Positions 1-7,498 are shown, counted from the stretch's first letter. The stretch: 9,747 nucleotides of DNA from Bryobacteraceae bacterium (GCA_947456995.1 CANGVB010000086.1:1-9747); one strand, 5' to 3'. Notes: a model not told the origin generated them from the letters alone. A program made the numbers and translations.

Positions 1-1477
1 AATCGGCATCAGTAGCACTCGATTCCAAAAAGAGATTCGGTTTCAACGGGCCAGCAATCACCAGGTCTTCCTCCAGTACTTCACTGGTGTAAGTAAGTAC
101 ATCGGGACGGGATGAGGCAAAGCGCTGGTCGCTTACCATGTACTCCTGAGCCATCCCCAACGTTGTGTAACCAACAAAGGGCACCGGCTTGGCCGGATCG
201 GCAACATACTCATCAAAGCCCTCATTCTGTACAGGAGCGTCCAGACTTAGCTTACCGCCGGCATGAAAATACAACTTGCCGGCACTCCCCTTGGGAGGCC
301 ATTGGTCAAAATTGCGCCAGCGATTGGTGCCGGTCTCGAACACAATGGCACGGCTCAGTTTCGGGTCTGCCTTCTCCTTGAGATGGTGCTCAAAGAACGG
401 GAACTCCACCTTCTCCCGAAACCACACCGAGCTCTTTTGGTTGAAAGCGACGCTGCCCAGTTTGTCGCCATCTCCGCGAGCCCAGCCGCCGTGTACCCAG
501 GGGCCCATCACGAGTGTTCTCCGCGTGGCAGTGCTCTGTTGCTCTAGAGAAGCATCAAGGCTGAGCGGCCCCTGCAAGTCTTCCGCGTCATACCACCCGC
601 CAACAGTGAGCACCGCAGGACTGATGTTCTTCACATGCTGCGCGATATTGCGAGCCTTCCAGAAATCATCGTAGGTGGTATGTGCAAGCAGGTCAGACCA
701 ATAGGGACTTTCCCGTTTGAAGAACTTCTCGTCGGCATTCGAAAGAGCGCCCAGCCGCTTGTAGAAATCGTATCCGTCGCGAGTGCCAAAGTCGAATCGA
801 CGTGCATTCGGATCTGGTAGTTCAGGCTCGGTCTTCTTCTTGCCGAAGAACGCGTAGAAGCCAAAATTTGCTGTCAGGTAAAAAGCACCGTTGTGATAAG
901 AATCATCCCCCTTGAAGAGGTCAATGATGGGGGCCTGTGGGCTTGCAGCCTTAAGCGCCGGATGGGCTTCGATCATGCCGGCGGCCGCATAGAAGCCCGG
1001 ATAGGAGATGCCTACGATGCCCGCTTTGCCATTGTTGCCCTTGATGTTCTTGAGCAGCCAGTCGATCGTGTCGAAGGTATCGGTGGATTCATCGATATCC
1101 TGTGGCCCCTTCTTCACCGCCCGGTGTGGGGTCATCTCGACAAATACGCCTTCACTCAAATAGCGGCCTCGCACATCCTGATAGACAAAGATGTAGCCGC
1201 TCTTGAGGAAGAGCTCGTTTGGCCCGAGACTCGGGCGATACTTGTCCACGCCGTAGGGAGCAACGCTGTAAGGGGTGCGGCTCAGCAGAAAGGGATAGGT
1301 CTTCAACGCGTCTTTCGGTACGTAAACACTGGTAAACAGACGCTTGCCGTCACGCATCGGAATCCGGTATTCATACTTCGTGTAGTTCGCCTTGACATAC
1401 TCTGCGGAAGCCGCAGGTGTCATGGGTTGAGAAGAAGCAAGAGCGACAAAAGACAGAAGAAGCAATACCAAACGCAT
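1..1477 (-). CDS. CocE/NonD-family serine hydrolase (alpha-amino-acid ester hydrolase type), exported; 3' end cut by window edge
   Basis: I read an uninterrupted minus-strand frame from the start to the left edge, giving 492 residues without a stop. The family (X-Pro dipeptidyl-peptidase S15, CocE, alpha-amino-acid ester hydrolases) cleaves esters or amides with an alpha/beta-hydrolase fold. The triad is visible: nucleophile Ser158 in GISYPG, Asp297 in GGWYDAED, His329 in MGPWVHGG. The spacing resembles that of cocaine esterase. Residues 36-56 carry the usual start of the domain (IPMRDGKRLFTSVYVP), and VYQDVRGRY (98-106) is also typical. The last residues seen, around EEDLVIAGP, begin the C-terminal jelly-roll domain, so probably 100-150 residues are missing. 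I chose the ATG at 1477 because it gives a compact signal peptide (MRLVLLLLSFVALASS before Gln17) like those of other proteins here; an in-frame ATG at 1486 would add three residues. The substrate cannot be told from the sequence. Confidence 0.9.
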   Translation of the reverse strand, partial: MRLVLLLLSFVALASSQPMTPAASAEYVKANYTKYEYRIPMRDGKRLFTSVYVPKDALKTYPFLLSRTPYSVAPYGVDKYRPSLGPNELFLKSGYIFVYQDVRGRYLSEGVFVEMTPHRAVKKGPQDIDESTDTFDTIDWLLKNIKGNNGKAGIVGISYPGFYAAAGMIEAHPALKAASPQAPIIDLFKGDDSYHNGAFYLTANFGFYAFFGKKKTEPELPDPNARRFDFGTRDGYDFYKRLGALSNADEKFFKRESPYWSDLLAHTTYDDFWKARNIAQHVKNISPAVLTVGGWYDAEDLQGPLSLDASLEQQSTATRRTLVMGPWVHGGWARGDGDKLGSVAFNQKSSVWFREKVEFPFFEHHLKEKADPKLSRAIVFETGTNRWRNFDQWPPKGSAGKLYFHAGGKLSLDAPVQNEGFDEYVADPAKPVPFVGYTTLGMAQEYMVSDQRFASSRPDVLTYTSEVLEEDLVIAGPLKPNLFLESSATDAD

Positions 1478-1484
1478 AAAGCTC

Positions 1485-1490
1485 ATTATA
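1485..1490 (-). promoter_or_regulatory. Candidate -10 box (TATAAT) for the CocE-type hydrolase
   Basis: On the minus strand a perfect TATAAT is followed by seven bases (GAGCTTT) and then the ATG at 1477. A transcript starting at the usual distance from this box would begin at or next to the ATG, so the mRNA would be leaderless. No Shine-Dalgarno sequence is seen before either possible start. No convincing -35 box lies at 16-18 bases. That sigma-70-like boxes work this way in this organism is an inference. Confidence 0.5.
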
Positions 1491-1494
1491 GAAT
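1489..1494 (+). promoter_or_regulatory. Candidate -10 box (TAGAAT) for the glpF-like gene
   Basis: TAGAAT, one mismatch from consensus, ends six bases before the ATG at 1501. It shares two base pairs with the TATAAT box of the divergent gene, so the two promoters could hardly be occupied at once. The gap has no usable Shine-Dalgarno sequence, which fits a leaderless start. The -35 region is weak. Confidence 0.4.
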
Positions 1495-1500
1495 CGCGAG

Positions 1501-2262
1501 ATGCCCGCAACTTTGCTTTATGAACTCGCCGCTGAATTTCTCGGCACCATGATCATCCTTCTCTTCGGAGGAGGCGTCGTTGCAATGGTGCAGCTTTTTG
1601 GCACAGGAAGCCCCGGTGAGCTCGTCAATGGAGGCTATACCAACATCACCCTCGGCTGGGGCCTGGCCGTGATGATGGGGGTGGCCGTGAGCGCGAAGGT
1701 AAGCGGAGCTCATCTCAACCCGGCGGTTACTCTCTCGGTCGCCATCTTCCGCGGCTTCTCCTGGGCCAAGGTTGCACCCTACATGCTGGCTCAGATGGCA
1801 GGCGCGTTCTGCGGCGCAGCTCTGGTATTTCTCAACTATCGTCCCGCCTTCCTCAAGCAGGATCCCGGTCTCGATCACACAGCAGGAGTCTTCTGCACCT
1901 TCCCGGCCTTCCCGGACGTCCCATCAGCTGGCTTCATCGACCAGGTGCTTGGTACCGCGCTGCTGCTCTTTCTCGTAATGGCGCTCACCGACGAAAACAA
2001 CCTGAACGCCCCATCCTGGCTTACCCCGATCCTTGTCGGCTCCATCGTTGTTGCAATCGGTATCAGCTTCGGCGGCCTGCACGGCTACGCGATCAACCCC
2101 GCCCGTGACCTGGGCCCCCGACTCTTCACCGTAGTTGCCGGCTTCAAAAACAATGGCCTCACCGATGGGGCCTCAGCCTGGATGATTCCCTTCTTTGCTC
2201 CCTTCCTCGGCGGTATCGTAGGTACAGCAGCATATGACTTCACCATCCGAAAAGCCCTCTAA
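1501..2262 (+). CDS. glpF: Aquaglyceroporin (glycerol facilitator, MIP family)
   Basis: This inner-membrane channel of 253 residues is of normal length for the family and should pass glycerol and small polyols, perhaps water. Both half-helix motifs are present: GAHLNPAVT (NPA at 73-75) and GYAINPARD (NPA at 199-201). Asp203 directly after Arg202 is the mark of glycerol channels as opposed to water-only AqpZ. Aligned by eye with E. coli GlpF, the selectivity filter is Trp53 (W48), Gly187 (G191), Tyr196 (F200) and Arg202 (R206). Only the Phe-to-Tyr change differs, as in mammalian AQP3-type channels. The segment AGVFCTFPAFPD (128-139) also matches GlpF. The stop overlaps the next gene's ATG by one base (TAATG), so the two are probably translated together. 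No glycerol kinase or glycerol-phosphate dehydrogenase lies nearby, so the physiological solute is uncertain. Confidence 0.88.
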   Translation: MPATLLYELAAEFLGTMIILLFGGGVVAMVQLFGTGSPGELVNGGYTNITLGWGLAVMMGVAVSAKVSGAHLNPAVTLSVAIFRGFSWAKVAPYMLAQMAGAFCGAALVFLNYRPAFLKQDPGLDHTAGVFCTFPAFPDVPSAGFIDQVLGTALLLFLVMALTDENNLNAPSWLTPILVGSIVVAIGISFGGLHGYAINPARDLGPRLFTVVAGFKNNGLTDGASAWMIPFFAPFLGGIVGTAAYDFTIRKAL

Positions 2263-2849
2263 TGACCAAGCATGAAATCTGGCTGGTTCGCCACGGGGAA
2301 ACCGCCTGGAGCCTCAGCGGCCAACACACCGGTTGGACCGATTTGGCTCTCAACGAAGAAGGCGAAAAACAGGCGCTGACACTCAAGACAGAACTCAGCG
2401 GCAAAACCTTTGCTGCTGTCTATTCCAGCCCGTTGCAGCGCGCGCGCCGTACTTGTGAGCTGGCAGGCTTTGGTGATCAGGCCCAATACCTTGACGACTT
2501 GCGCGAATACAATTACGGCTCGGTGGAAGGCAAGACTGCAGCAGAGATCAAGCTCACGATTCCCGACTGGTCGATCTGGACACATGGCACGCCGGATGGC
2601 GAAACGATGGATCAGGTCTATGCGCGATGCGGTAATGTCGTCGAAACTGCACTGGCCGCCGATGGCGATGTTCTGCTTTTCGCCCACGGCCATCTGCTGC
2701 GCCTTCTAGCTTGCCGGTATCTGGGAATTCCTGCTCTGAGTGCCCGCATGTTTGCGCTCAGCACAGCCTCGATCAGCGTACTCGGTTGGGAGAAAGAGAC
2801 CCGCGTGATCCGGAAGTGGAACCAGACGGCAAAAGGCCGACAGACTTAA
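2262..2849 (+). CDS. Histidine phosphatase family protein (phosphoglycerate-mutase-like; resembles Shb17-type sugar phosphatases)
   Basis: The 195 residues form a single histidine-phosphatase domain. LVRHGET (8-14) holds Arg10 and the phospho-accepting His11. SSPLQRARRT (55-64) supplies the second phosphate-binding arginine. Glu82 in LREYNYGSVEG is the likely acid. FAHGHLLR (140-147) carries the second catalytic His142. The stretch SGQHTGWTDLALN (19-31) resembles yeast Shb17 (sedoheptulose-1,7-bisphosphatase), which suggests a cytoplasmic sugar-phosphate phosphatase rather than a true mutase; this is from memory, not an alignment. There is no signal peptide. The ATG overlaps the stop of the glycerol-type channel, with no separate ribosome binding site, so translation is probably coupled. 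Its last 77 bases also encode, on the other strand, the end of the ceramidase-like gene. Substrate unknown; a polyol or sugar phosphate would suit the neighbour. Confidence 0.87.
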   Translation: MTKHEIWLVRHGETAWSLSGQHTGWTDLALNEEGEKQALTLKTELSGKTFAAVYSSPLQRARRTCELAGFGDQAQYLDDLREYNYGSVEGKTAAEIKLTIPDWSIWTHGTPDGETMDQVYARCGNVVETALAADGDVLLFAHGHLLRLLACRYLGIPALSARMFALSTASISVLGWEKETRVIRKWNQTAKGRQT

Positions 2850-4143
2850 GCGCACGCGTCGAGCCGTTCAGCACCAGAGACTCCACCTGATCGGTGAACC
2901 AGCCTGGTTGCATGAAGTACATCATGGCGTCGCCTGCCTCATAGCCACCTTCGCGCTGCAAGCGCAAAGTTGGAATGTAGCCGGGAAGAAAGTTCGCGTA
3001 GCCGGCAACAATCACACGGCTGCCGTATTTGGCCTTGAAGTGTAGAGCGTAATCCACAACCACTTCACCCGGCAGGGCCAGAATCGAGATCGCCCCGATG
3101 CGGATCGCCTGAATCGGGTAAGCCGTATCGAGCGGCATCTTCTTAGCGGCCATCGCCGCCAGCATTGCCTTGCCACGACGTGCAGCGAATCGGTCGGAGC
3201 TGAGTGCCTCGGCTTCGTATGCTTCTTTTGTGTGCGATGCAAAGGGCAGACGAATCTCTTCCATTGCAGTCTGGAGCTTTCCTGTAAGCAGCGTAAGCTT
3301 GGCTGACATCGCCGCCTCAGCCAGACTCTTGCCATGCTTTTGCGCCAGAACGCGGCTGCCGCGCGGGGTGGCGCGTTGATCGCCTGCACTGAGCGGAATA
3401 AACATGGCAGTCACTCCCGGCAAGGCTTCCTCAACACTGGCCTGCGCATAGCCCGGATAGTCGCCGCTCACCTCATAGGTGTCGCCCGTCAGCACCGTCG
3501 GATGACAGGCGTAGCCAAAGAGCAAGGCAAAATCGCGGCCGTCTTTTCGCTTGAGGCGAAGCACTGGCACGCGATGATCTACCGGGGCCGGAAAGGTCTC
3601 GCCCGGCCGTATTACAGCCAGTTGTTCGGTGCGTCGGTTAAACGCAAAGCCAGCTTCAGTCCAGCCGCTGGATATAGTCACGGGCTCAAGCTTGTCGAGT
3701 GCCGCAGCAATCAACTGATCCAGTTGATCGATCAGACCCACAGTGTATGTTTCTGCTTCGCGATCAAAAGCGGGGCCTTCACCCTGGCTGATCGTCATTC
3801 TGTCGAGCACTGCCGGCCCGGAATGGGTGTGCGAGGCGAGAAAGACAACCTGATCGCGCCTCAATCCATGCCTGGCCATCACGCGGCGCACCACCTCTGT
3901 GGTGCTGCGCTCGGTAAAACCAATCAGGTCTGCCGTAACAACCACTACACGCCCGCCAGCACTGTCATCGATCGCCAGCGCCTTGGCGTAAAGATCGAGC
4001 CCAACCTCAGCAGCTGGATGAGTGCGTGCGCCAAAACCCATCAACCAAACTGGAGTTTGTGGTGTGATCTTGACCCGGGCGACACCCGCGCGAAACTCTG
4101 CGTTCAGCGTCAGCGACAAAGCCAACAGAAGCAGCCAGCGCAC
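2773..4143 (-). CDS. Neutral/alkaline non-lysosomal ceramidase-like metallohydrolase, exported
   Basis: The protein of 456 residues starts with a signal peptide (MRWLLLLALSLTLNA). The start is GTG, sharing one base with the receptor's TAG stop (TAGTG); no in-frame ATG occurs until Met35. The zinc site of neutral ceramidases is recognisable: SHTHSGP (104-110), YACHPTVL with His214, LPGE with Glu360, and tyrosines in GYANFLPGY (381-389). SGDYPGYAQ (226-234) is also typical. Known neutral ceramidases split ceramide into sphingoid base and fatty acid with a serine in GDVSPN. Here the matching place reads AGDQRATPRG (253-262), so that serine seems absent, and the C-terminal immunoglobulin-like domain of full-length enzymes (well over 600 residues) is missing. 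The fold assignment is firm, ceramide as substrate is not. The last 25 residues, rich in Ser and Gly, lie antisense to the phosphatase gene and look like an added tail. Confidence 0.85.
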   Translation of the reverse strand: MRWLLLLALSLTLNAEFRAGVARVKITPQTPVWLMGFGARTHPAAEVGLDLYAKALAIDDSAGGRVVVVTADLIGFTERSTTEVVRRVMARHGLRRDQVVFLASHTHSGPAVLDRMTISQGEGPAFDREAETYTVGLIDQLDQLIAAALDKLEPVTISSGWTEAGFAFNRRTEQLAVIRPGETFPAPVDHRVPVLRLKRKDGRDFALLFGYACHPTVLTGDTYEVSGDYPGYAQASVEEALPGVTAMFIPLSAGDQRATPRGSRVLAQKHGKSLAEAAMSAKLTLLTGKLQTAMEEIRLPFASHTKEAYEAEALSSDRFAARRGKAMLAAMAAKKMPLDTAYPIQAIRIGAISILALPGEVVVDYALHFKAKYGSRVIVAGYANFLPGYIPTLRLQREGGYEAGDAMMYFMQPGWFTDQVESLVLNGSTRALKSVGLLPSGSTSGSRGSLSPNRVR

Positions 4144-7100
4144 TAGAACTCAACCCGGATTGCAACCTGGCCCTGACGAGGAGTATTCCCCTGGCCAGCA
4201 ATGCGCCCAAACTGAGCGTTGCTGACATTGGCCTGCGGGGCTGCAAACACGGTGCGGTTGAAGGCATTGAACAGCTCTGCACGGAACTGCAGTTGCAGTT
4301 TATCCATGAGCTTGATGCGCTTGATCAGGCCAAAGTTCTCGTTGAGGAAATTTGGGTTGCGCAGATTGGTGAAGGCACGCGCACTTGAACCAAAAGTCAG
4401 TGCGGCAGGAGCGCTGAAGGCAGCCCGGTTGATCCACAGATCCCGAGCCGGATCAAAGTTATCCACTTCAACCCGACGGTCTGCCGAAAGCGCATTGGGA
4501 CGCAAGGCAGAAGTGAATAAGGGCAGTGTATTGTTTGCCGTAAGCGTGATCGGTGTACCCACCGAATACTGGTGAATCCCGGTGAAGGTCCAGCCGCCCA
4601 GTACGTGCCGGCTGGCATTTTTAAACGACGGAATCTGGTAGCTATAGCTCAGCGCAAAAACATGCGGTACGTCTGTAGTTGCGATCGCCTTCTCAAGACC
4701 TCGATTGTACGTGGTCTGCCCTGCAGGGCCGCCACCAGCAAGAATGTCGGAATCGGAAATTGTCTTGGCCCAGGTATAGGCCATCTGCACATCAAGCCCA
4801 CGGTAGCTTCTTACCTGCAACTGCGTCTGCAGTGCGTGGTAGGTAGAAGAGCCTGCAGGGTTGCTGCGGTTCCACACGGCCTGCATGTGCGGATAAGGCC
4901 GCAAGGCCTGAGCTACAGACCCGGTGAAGCCAGCGTAGGGGGCACGAATGCCGGCCGCTGCTGCTTCCGCCGAGTTGATGTTGCGGGTGAGCAACGAGCC
5001 GAGGGCGAGGTTAGAGGGGTTGAGTTCGTTCCAGTGCACCAGGCCATTTCCAAGGCGAGTTCCTTTGGTGCCGAGATAGGTAACTTCCAGATTGACGCGC
5101 TGCATCAATTCGCGTTCGATCGTGAACGACCAGTTCTGGAAGTATGGGGCACGCCCGTCGCTGCGCAGCATCATACGCACATCCGCACCATTGCCGGCCG
5201 AAGGGCTGATGAAGGGCGGCTGTGCAAAATTCTGCGGGAAGCCCCCATCCCAGTTGAAGCCCGGGGTGACGCCAGCATCGAGACTCTGGAAGACAGGCTG
5301 CGCCACGAAACCAACACTCGATTGCAGGGAATCCCGCAAACCGGCATTGGCGTTGCCCTGCGCGTAATAGATGCCATAGCCGCTGCGCAAAACTGTCTTT
5401 GGCGTCAGAGCGTAGGCGAGACCCAGACGTGGGCCAAAGGCCTTGAAATCGGTATCGGCCAGGCGCTGCAATCCGCTTCGGCCCGGGCCATCACCCAGAA
5501 ACACCATCGCGCCAGGAAGGTTGCCAGCAGCCGGATTCGGCAGGTTCAGATCGAAGGTAGAAAGATTGTCGCGATTCTCATAACGAGGAATGAAGACGTC
5601 GTAGCGTAAGCCGTAGTTGAGGGTCAGCTTGCGGCTCACCTTCCAGTCGTCCTGGGCGTAGCCGGCGAAGTATTGGTAGCGATTGCGTGGGAAGTAGCTG
5701 AAGACTTGCAATTGCCCGCGATTCACGCCGCCCAGCAGGAAGCTGGCGATTGCGTTGCCACTGTTGGCAGTGCCAGGCAAAGCCGTCTCGAGGGCGTTGA
5801 ATTGAAACCAGCCCATCGTGCGCCAGGGGTCGATTCCGTTGGTTTCCATGAAGCGGAAGTCGAGACCAAATTTCATGTTGTGGCTTCCGCGCACCCAGGA
5901 AAAGCTTTCACCCAACTGGAAGGCATTGTTGGTTTGAAAGACGCGGCTGTTGCAGTTCTGGTCGCCCAGGCGGGAGAAGCCCGAGGCAATGAATTCGATG
6001 CAGGGGAAGGTGTTGTCCGGGCCACGGTTCACACCAGTGAGGCCAAGCTTGGTGGGCCAATCCTGATCGAGGCTATAGGCAGCAATTCTGACTGCGGTTC
6101 GTGTGTAGCCAAGAGTGATGTGATTCAGCATGGTGGGCTTGATTACCAGATCGTGGCTCACTCGCAGCCAGTTGTTACGGCTGGCAGTGGAACGATTCGG
6201 AGTGGTGGGGCCGGGGACGAGTTCGGGGTCGCGAATTTCGTTCAAGTCGTTGTAGTAGTAGCCGGAGATGCGATTGCGGTCAGAAAACGCGTGATCCAGC
6301 TTCAGGTTGTACTGGTTGCTATCGGTCTGGCCACGGCCTGTAGACAAAAAGTTATTGAAGATCGAGTTGTTGTCGGGCGTTGGCAGCAGGGGCAGGATGT
6401 TGCGGGATACGGTAGAAAAACGGCTGGCCGGAATGCGGTTTCCGGGAAACTGGTCGCGGACGATTCCAGCAGGGGTGCTGCGGTTGGTGGAAGGATCGTA
6501 GACGGCGGCAGCCCGTGAAAAATCGCCCTGGCGGAAGTCCAGCGGGATCAGACTCTGCAAGGTGTTGGGCGAGCCCTGGCGAAAGCGATAGCCGCCGTAG
6601 ACAAAGTAGAAGAAGGTCTTGTTTCTGCCGTCGTAGATTTTGGGGATGTAGACTGGGCCGCCGAGGGTTGCGCCAAACTCGTTCTGGCGGTTTACCTGGC
6701 GTGTGCGCTGAAAGAATCCTCGTGAATCCAGCTTGTCGTTGCGCAGGTAATTGAAGACCGCGCCGTGCAATTCATTGGTGCCGCTGCGGGTGGTGAACAA
6801 CTGCACGCCGCCGCCGGTGCGGCCGTATTCAGCATTGAAGTTGGCGCGTACCATCTTGAATTCGCCGATAGTCTCGACAGAAGGCCGCGCGTTGCCGGCG
6901 ATGATGCCGCCGCTCTCGATGCCAGTGGAGGCTACGCCGTCGAGCAGCACTTCTTTGGCACGGCTCGGCGAGCCCGAAATCTGGGTGTTGTTCGTATCGC
7001 CAGTCACACCCGGAGCAAGGAAAATGAACTGCTCCAGATTCCGGACGTTGCCGCCAACGAAGAGCGGCAGATCCATCAGCTTGGCCCGGCTTACGGTTGT

Positions 7101-7484
7101 GCCAAGGTCTGAGGTGGCCGTCTGCAGCGAAGGAAGCTCTCCGGTTACTTCGACACTTTGATCTACCTGGCCCACTTCAAGGCGTACGTCGACGCTGAGG
7201 GTTTGTGCGACGTTGAGCTCGATAGCCTTTCGGATCGACTTACGAAAGCCTGGAGCCTCCACAGTGAGTTCATAGAGACCAACGGGGAGTTGCTGTACAA
7301 CATAGTTTCCGGATGCAGTGGTGGTGGTGCGGAACTCCAGCCGGGTGCCTGTGTTGATGGCTGTGACAGTGGCAGCGGCAACGGCTGCGTCGCTTGGGTC
7401 GGTGACTCGGCCGGTAAGCGTCCCTAAAGTCGTCTGTGCCCAGGCATGAATGCTGAGAAAGCCAAGAAAAATAATTGTACGCAT
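4143..7484 (-). CDS. Oar-like TonB-dependent outer-membrane receptor with carboxypeptidase-regulatory-like N-terminal domain
   Basis: The 1113 residues have the full architecture of the large receptor family abundant in Acidobacteriota. First is a signal peptide (MRTIIFLGFLSIHAWA before Gln17). A carboxypeptidase-regulatory-like beta-sandwich follows at about 20-105 (GTLTGRVTDPSDAAV, then GNYVVQQLPVGLYELTV). The plug domain, about 110-240, includes KEVLLDGV and NAEYGRTGGG. The rest is a beta-barrel ending in Phe1113 (GQVAIRVEF), the usual terminal aromatic for outer-membrane insertion; the segment RAELFNAFNRTVF before it is typical. Length is normal and no frameshift is seen. Such proteins take up or bind large substrates at the outer membrane using TonB energy; the ligand cannot be deduced. 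The gene is first in a unit with the ceramidase-like gene, whose GTG start overlaps this stop, suggesting a shared lipid- or amide-type substrate (inference). Confidence 0.95.
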   Translation of the reverse strand: MRTIIFLGFLSIHAWAQTTLGTLTGRVTDPSDAAVAAATVTAINTGTRLEFRTTTTASGNYVVQQLPVGLYELTVEAPGFRKSIRKAIELNVAQTLSVDVRLEVGQVDQSVEVTGELPSLQTATSDLGTTVSRAKLMDLPLFVGGNVRNLEQFIFLAPGVTGDTNNTQISGSPSRAKEVLLDGVASTGIESGGIIAGNARPSVETIGEFKMVRANFNAEYGRTGGGVQLFTTRSGTNELHGAVFNYLRNDKLDSRGFFQRTRQVNRQNEFGATLGGPVYIPKIYDGRNKTFFYFVYGGYRFRQGSPNTLQSLIPLDFRQGDFSRAAAVYDPSTNRSTPAGIVRDQFPGNRIPASRFSTVSRNILPLLPTPDNNSIFNNFLSTGRGQTDSNQYNLKLDHAFSDRNRISGYYYNDLNEIRDPELVPGPTTPNRSTASRNNWLRVSHDLVIKPTMLNHITLGYTRTAVRIAAYSLDQDWPTKLGLTGVNRGPDNTFPCIEFIASGFSRLGDQNCNSRVFQTNNAFQLGESFSWVRGSHNMKFGLDFRFMETNGIDPWRTMGWFQFNALETALPGTANSGNAIASFLLGGVNRGQLQVFSYFPRNRYQYFAGYAQDDWKVSRKLTLNYGLRYDVFIPRYENRDNLSTFDLNLPNPAAGNLPGAMVFLGDGPGRSGLQRLADTDFKAFGPRLGLAYALTPKTVLRSGYGIYYAQGNANAGLRDSLQSSVGFVAQPVFQSLDAGVTPGFNWDGGFPQNFAQPPFISPSAGNGADVRMMLRSDGRAPYFQNWSFTIERELMQRVNLEVTYLGTKGTRLGNGLVHWNELNPSNLALGSLLTRNINSAEAAAAGIRAPYAGFTGSVAQALRPYPHMQAVWNRSNPAGSSTYHALQTQLQVRSYRGLDVQMAYTWAKTISDSDILAGGGPAGQTTYNRGLEKAIATTDVPHVFALSYSYQIPSFKNASRHVLGGWTFTGIHQYSVGTPITLTANNTLPLFTSALRPNALSADRRVEVDNFDPARDLWINRAAFSAPAALTFGSSARAFTNLRNPNFLNENFGLIKRIKLMDKLQLQFRAELFNAFNRTVFAAPQANVSNAQFGRIAGQGNTPRQGQVAIRVEF

Positions 7485-7494
7485 TTGTGGTGTT

Positions 7495-7498
7495 TCCT
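7495..7498 (-). promoter_or_regulatory. Ribosome binding site (AGGA) of the receptor gene
   Basis: AGGA on the minus strand ends ten bases before the ATG at 7484. It is the only reasonable Shine-Dalgarno sequence I see before any start in this window. It supports the ATG that gives an intact signal peptide, and it contrasts with the apparently leaderless genes nearby. Confidence 0.5.

Noticed and set aside
893..1552. Plus-strand open frame of 219 codons
   Set aside because: It lies antisense to the CocE-type hydrolase, shows no family motif, and runs into the glpF-like gene in another frame. It is a shadow of the real gene.
2850..2900. Intrinsic terminator after the phosphatase gene
   Set aside because: No stable GC-rich hairpin followed by a T-run is seen on either strand; this stretch is coding sequence of the ceramidase-like gene.
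3334..4146. Plus-strand open frame of 270 codons
   Set aside because: It is antisense to the ceramidase-like gene, whose zinc-site motifs leave no doubt about the true frame; the shadow has no recognisable domain.
4572..5609. Plus-strand open frame of 345 codons
   Set aside because: It is antisense to the receptor gene. Long antisense frames are common opposite GC-rich genes with strong third-position bias; its translation shows no domain or plausible start signal.
5673..6518. Plus-strand open frame of 281 codons, rich in Val, Ala and Gly
   Set aside because: It is antisense to the receptor's beta-barrel; the composition mirrors the receptor's codons and no motif is seen.
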